Assembly (NCBI GenBank): GCA_017553245.1
Contig: JAFZMT010000062.1
Coordinates: 1-6,315, forward strand
Length of the DNA: 6,315 bases
From: Methanomicrobium sp.
GTDB lineage: Archaea > Halobacteriota > Methanomicrobia > Methanomicrobiales > Methanomicrobiaceae
Reading direction: 5' to 3'
Shown: piece after piece, positions 5,940 through 6,315 of the stretch
How positions within the stretch are numbered: the stretch's first letter is position 1
Layout: every line of letters starts with the position of its first letter
The notes under the pieces: generated by a model
The model's database searches: none
What the model saw: only the letters and a program-made list of their open reading frames with translations
Told to the model about the DNA's origin: nothing
Made by a program: the position numbers and the translations under genes

Positions 5940-6000
5940 CTCCCTTTTCTGATATATTGTATCTTATAGTGAAAATATCTACTGTTAAGTATTTTAAAAG
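5940..6000 (-). promoter_or_regulatory. Probable hypC promoter (TATA-like element) and ribosome site
   Basis: On the minus strand CAAAC followed by TTTTAAAATAC (about 6004-5989) resembles an archaeal BRE plus TATA box. Starting about 25 bases downstream would give a leader of roughly 30-40 bases. GGGAG (5944-5940) is the ribosome site. A second A/T element, CTATAAGATA, lies nearer the gene. Assigned by eye only. Confidence 0.4.
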
Positions 6001-6054
6001 TTTGAAAGGTGTCAAAGAAGGATACAGCCGTTAAGCAATGCTGCAACATGAAAC

Positions 6055-6075
6055 CGTCATGACAGGATCATGACG
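6055..6075. promoter_or_regulatory. Inverted repeat upstream of the hypC promoter, possible operator
   Basis: CGTCATGA (6055-6062) and TCATGACG (6068-6075) are perfect 8-bp arms around a five-base centre (CAGGA). The site lies about 55 bp beyond the TATA-like element of hypC, with no U-run beside it, so it fits a dimeric regulator site better than a terminator. The arms recall nickel-regulator half-sites, but the spacing is much shorter than the known NikR operator, so I assign no regulator. Confidence 0.4.
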
Positions 6076-6116
6076 ACAAAGCGTTAAACGGCACAAAACG
6101 GCGAAAAGCACCGTAA

Positions 6117-6171
6117 AAATACAAAAAAAATATTTTGAATAATCCGGGGATTAAATAATCCGTGGATTATT
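6117..6171 (-). terminator. Two tandem palindromic 16-bp repeats and a T8 run after the membrane gene
   Basis: AATAATCCGGGGATTA (6138-6153) and AATAATCCGTGGATTA (6154-6169) are adjacent copies differing at one base. Each is self-complementary, the second extending to a perfect 8-bp-arm palindrome (6154-6171). On the minus strand they are followed by T8 (6130-6123) and another T5. Hairpins followed by a U-tract fit termination of the upstream gene, whose stop codon lies inside the first palindrome encountered. Confidence 0.6.
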
Positions 6172-6313
6172 CCGTAAGTTTCTCTTTTTCGGGATCCCAT
6201 GTCGGCACTTTCTTGCCGAAGAGCATCAGAATGCCCACGAGAATCGCCATCTCGATTATGAGGGTAATCCAGACATTGAGTCCGAAACCGACAAGGAGAT
6301 AGCCCACGATTAC
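6167..6313 (-). CDS. C-terminal end of an unidentified membrane protein (partial)
   Basis: This frame enters at the right edge and gives 48 residues before TAA (6169-6167). The first 33 or so are strongly hydrophobic (VIVGYLLVGFGLNVWITLII and on to LMLFG), enough for one or two membrane helices, with one Glu in the middle. A short charged tail, KKVPTWDPEKEKLTE, follows, which by the positive-inside rule probably faces the cytoplasm. I do not recognise the family. A transporter or a subunit of a membrane-bound hydrogenase would both fit, but nothing visible decides. The tandem palindromes at its stop suggest transcription ends here, so it is probably not in the hyp operon. Confidence 0.7.
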   Translation of the reverse strand, partial: VIVGYLLVGFGLNVWITLIIEMAILVGILMLFGKKVPTWDPEKEKLTE

Positions 6314-6315
6314 AA

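Noticed and set aside
5707..6015. A longer HypC starting at 6015
   Set aside because: The family begins at MCIAIP with Cys2 needed at the terminus, and the extension crosses the probable promoter.
6055..6075. Terminator hairpin
   Set aside because: It has no adjacent T-run on either strand and lies beyond the better terminator at 6117-6171.

Overview
The window looks archaeal, most likely from a hydrogen-using methanogen of the Methanomicrobiales type. This is an inference. It rests on hydrogenase maturation genes, Shine-Dalgarno sites reading GAGGTG or GGAGG, TATA-like upstream sequences, U-rich gene ends, and a PAS-containing chemoreceptor of a style I associate with that group. Every gene I can support lies on the minus strand, so transcription runs from high to low coordinates. 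The long plus-strand open frames are antisense shadows.

Right part (about 5930-6315): the last 48 codons of a membrane protein enter at the right edge. Its stop codon lies in two tandem 16-bp palindromic repeats followed by a T8 run, a likely terminator. A roughly 235-bp intergenic stretch follows, with an 8-bp-arm inverted repeat and a TATA-like element ahead of hypC.

Middle (4201-5931): hypC and hypA overlap by one base (TGATG). After a 160-bp gap of degenerate 14-15-bp repeats comes hypE. The three products act in making and inserting the Ni-Fe(CN)2CO site of [NiFe] hydrogenases. HypE ends in the catalytic PRVC, HypC starts MCIAIP, and HypA starts MHE and carries a Cys zinc site, so all three look functional.

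Left part (1-4200): a separate two-gene operon. A ParA/Soj-type ATPase (3142-3998) overlaps by one base (TAATG) a very large soluble chemoreceptor-like protein (3142 down past the left edge). That protein has a basic N-terminal peptide resembling the ParA-activating tail of ParB/Spo0J, about 500 residues of coiled coil with a 14-residue repeat, two near-duplicate PAS domains, a HAMP-like stretch and the start of an MCP signalling domain. It shows no membrane segment. The arrangement resembles the bacterial PpfA-TlpT pairing, in which a ParA ATPase positions cytoplasmic chemoreceptor clusters. An archaeal version is the most interesting hypothesis here.

Both genes of that operon carry an apparent lesion. 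parA has no usable in-frame start before its P-loop and is one base out of frame with a well-placed ATG. The chemoreceptor has an in-frame TAA at 95-97, followed in the same frame by 31 more codons of typical MCP sequence. Either the operon is recently inactivated or the sequence has base-level errors; the intact hyp genes next door do not settle which.
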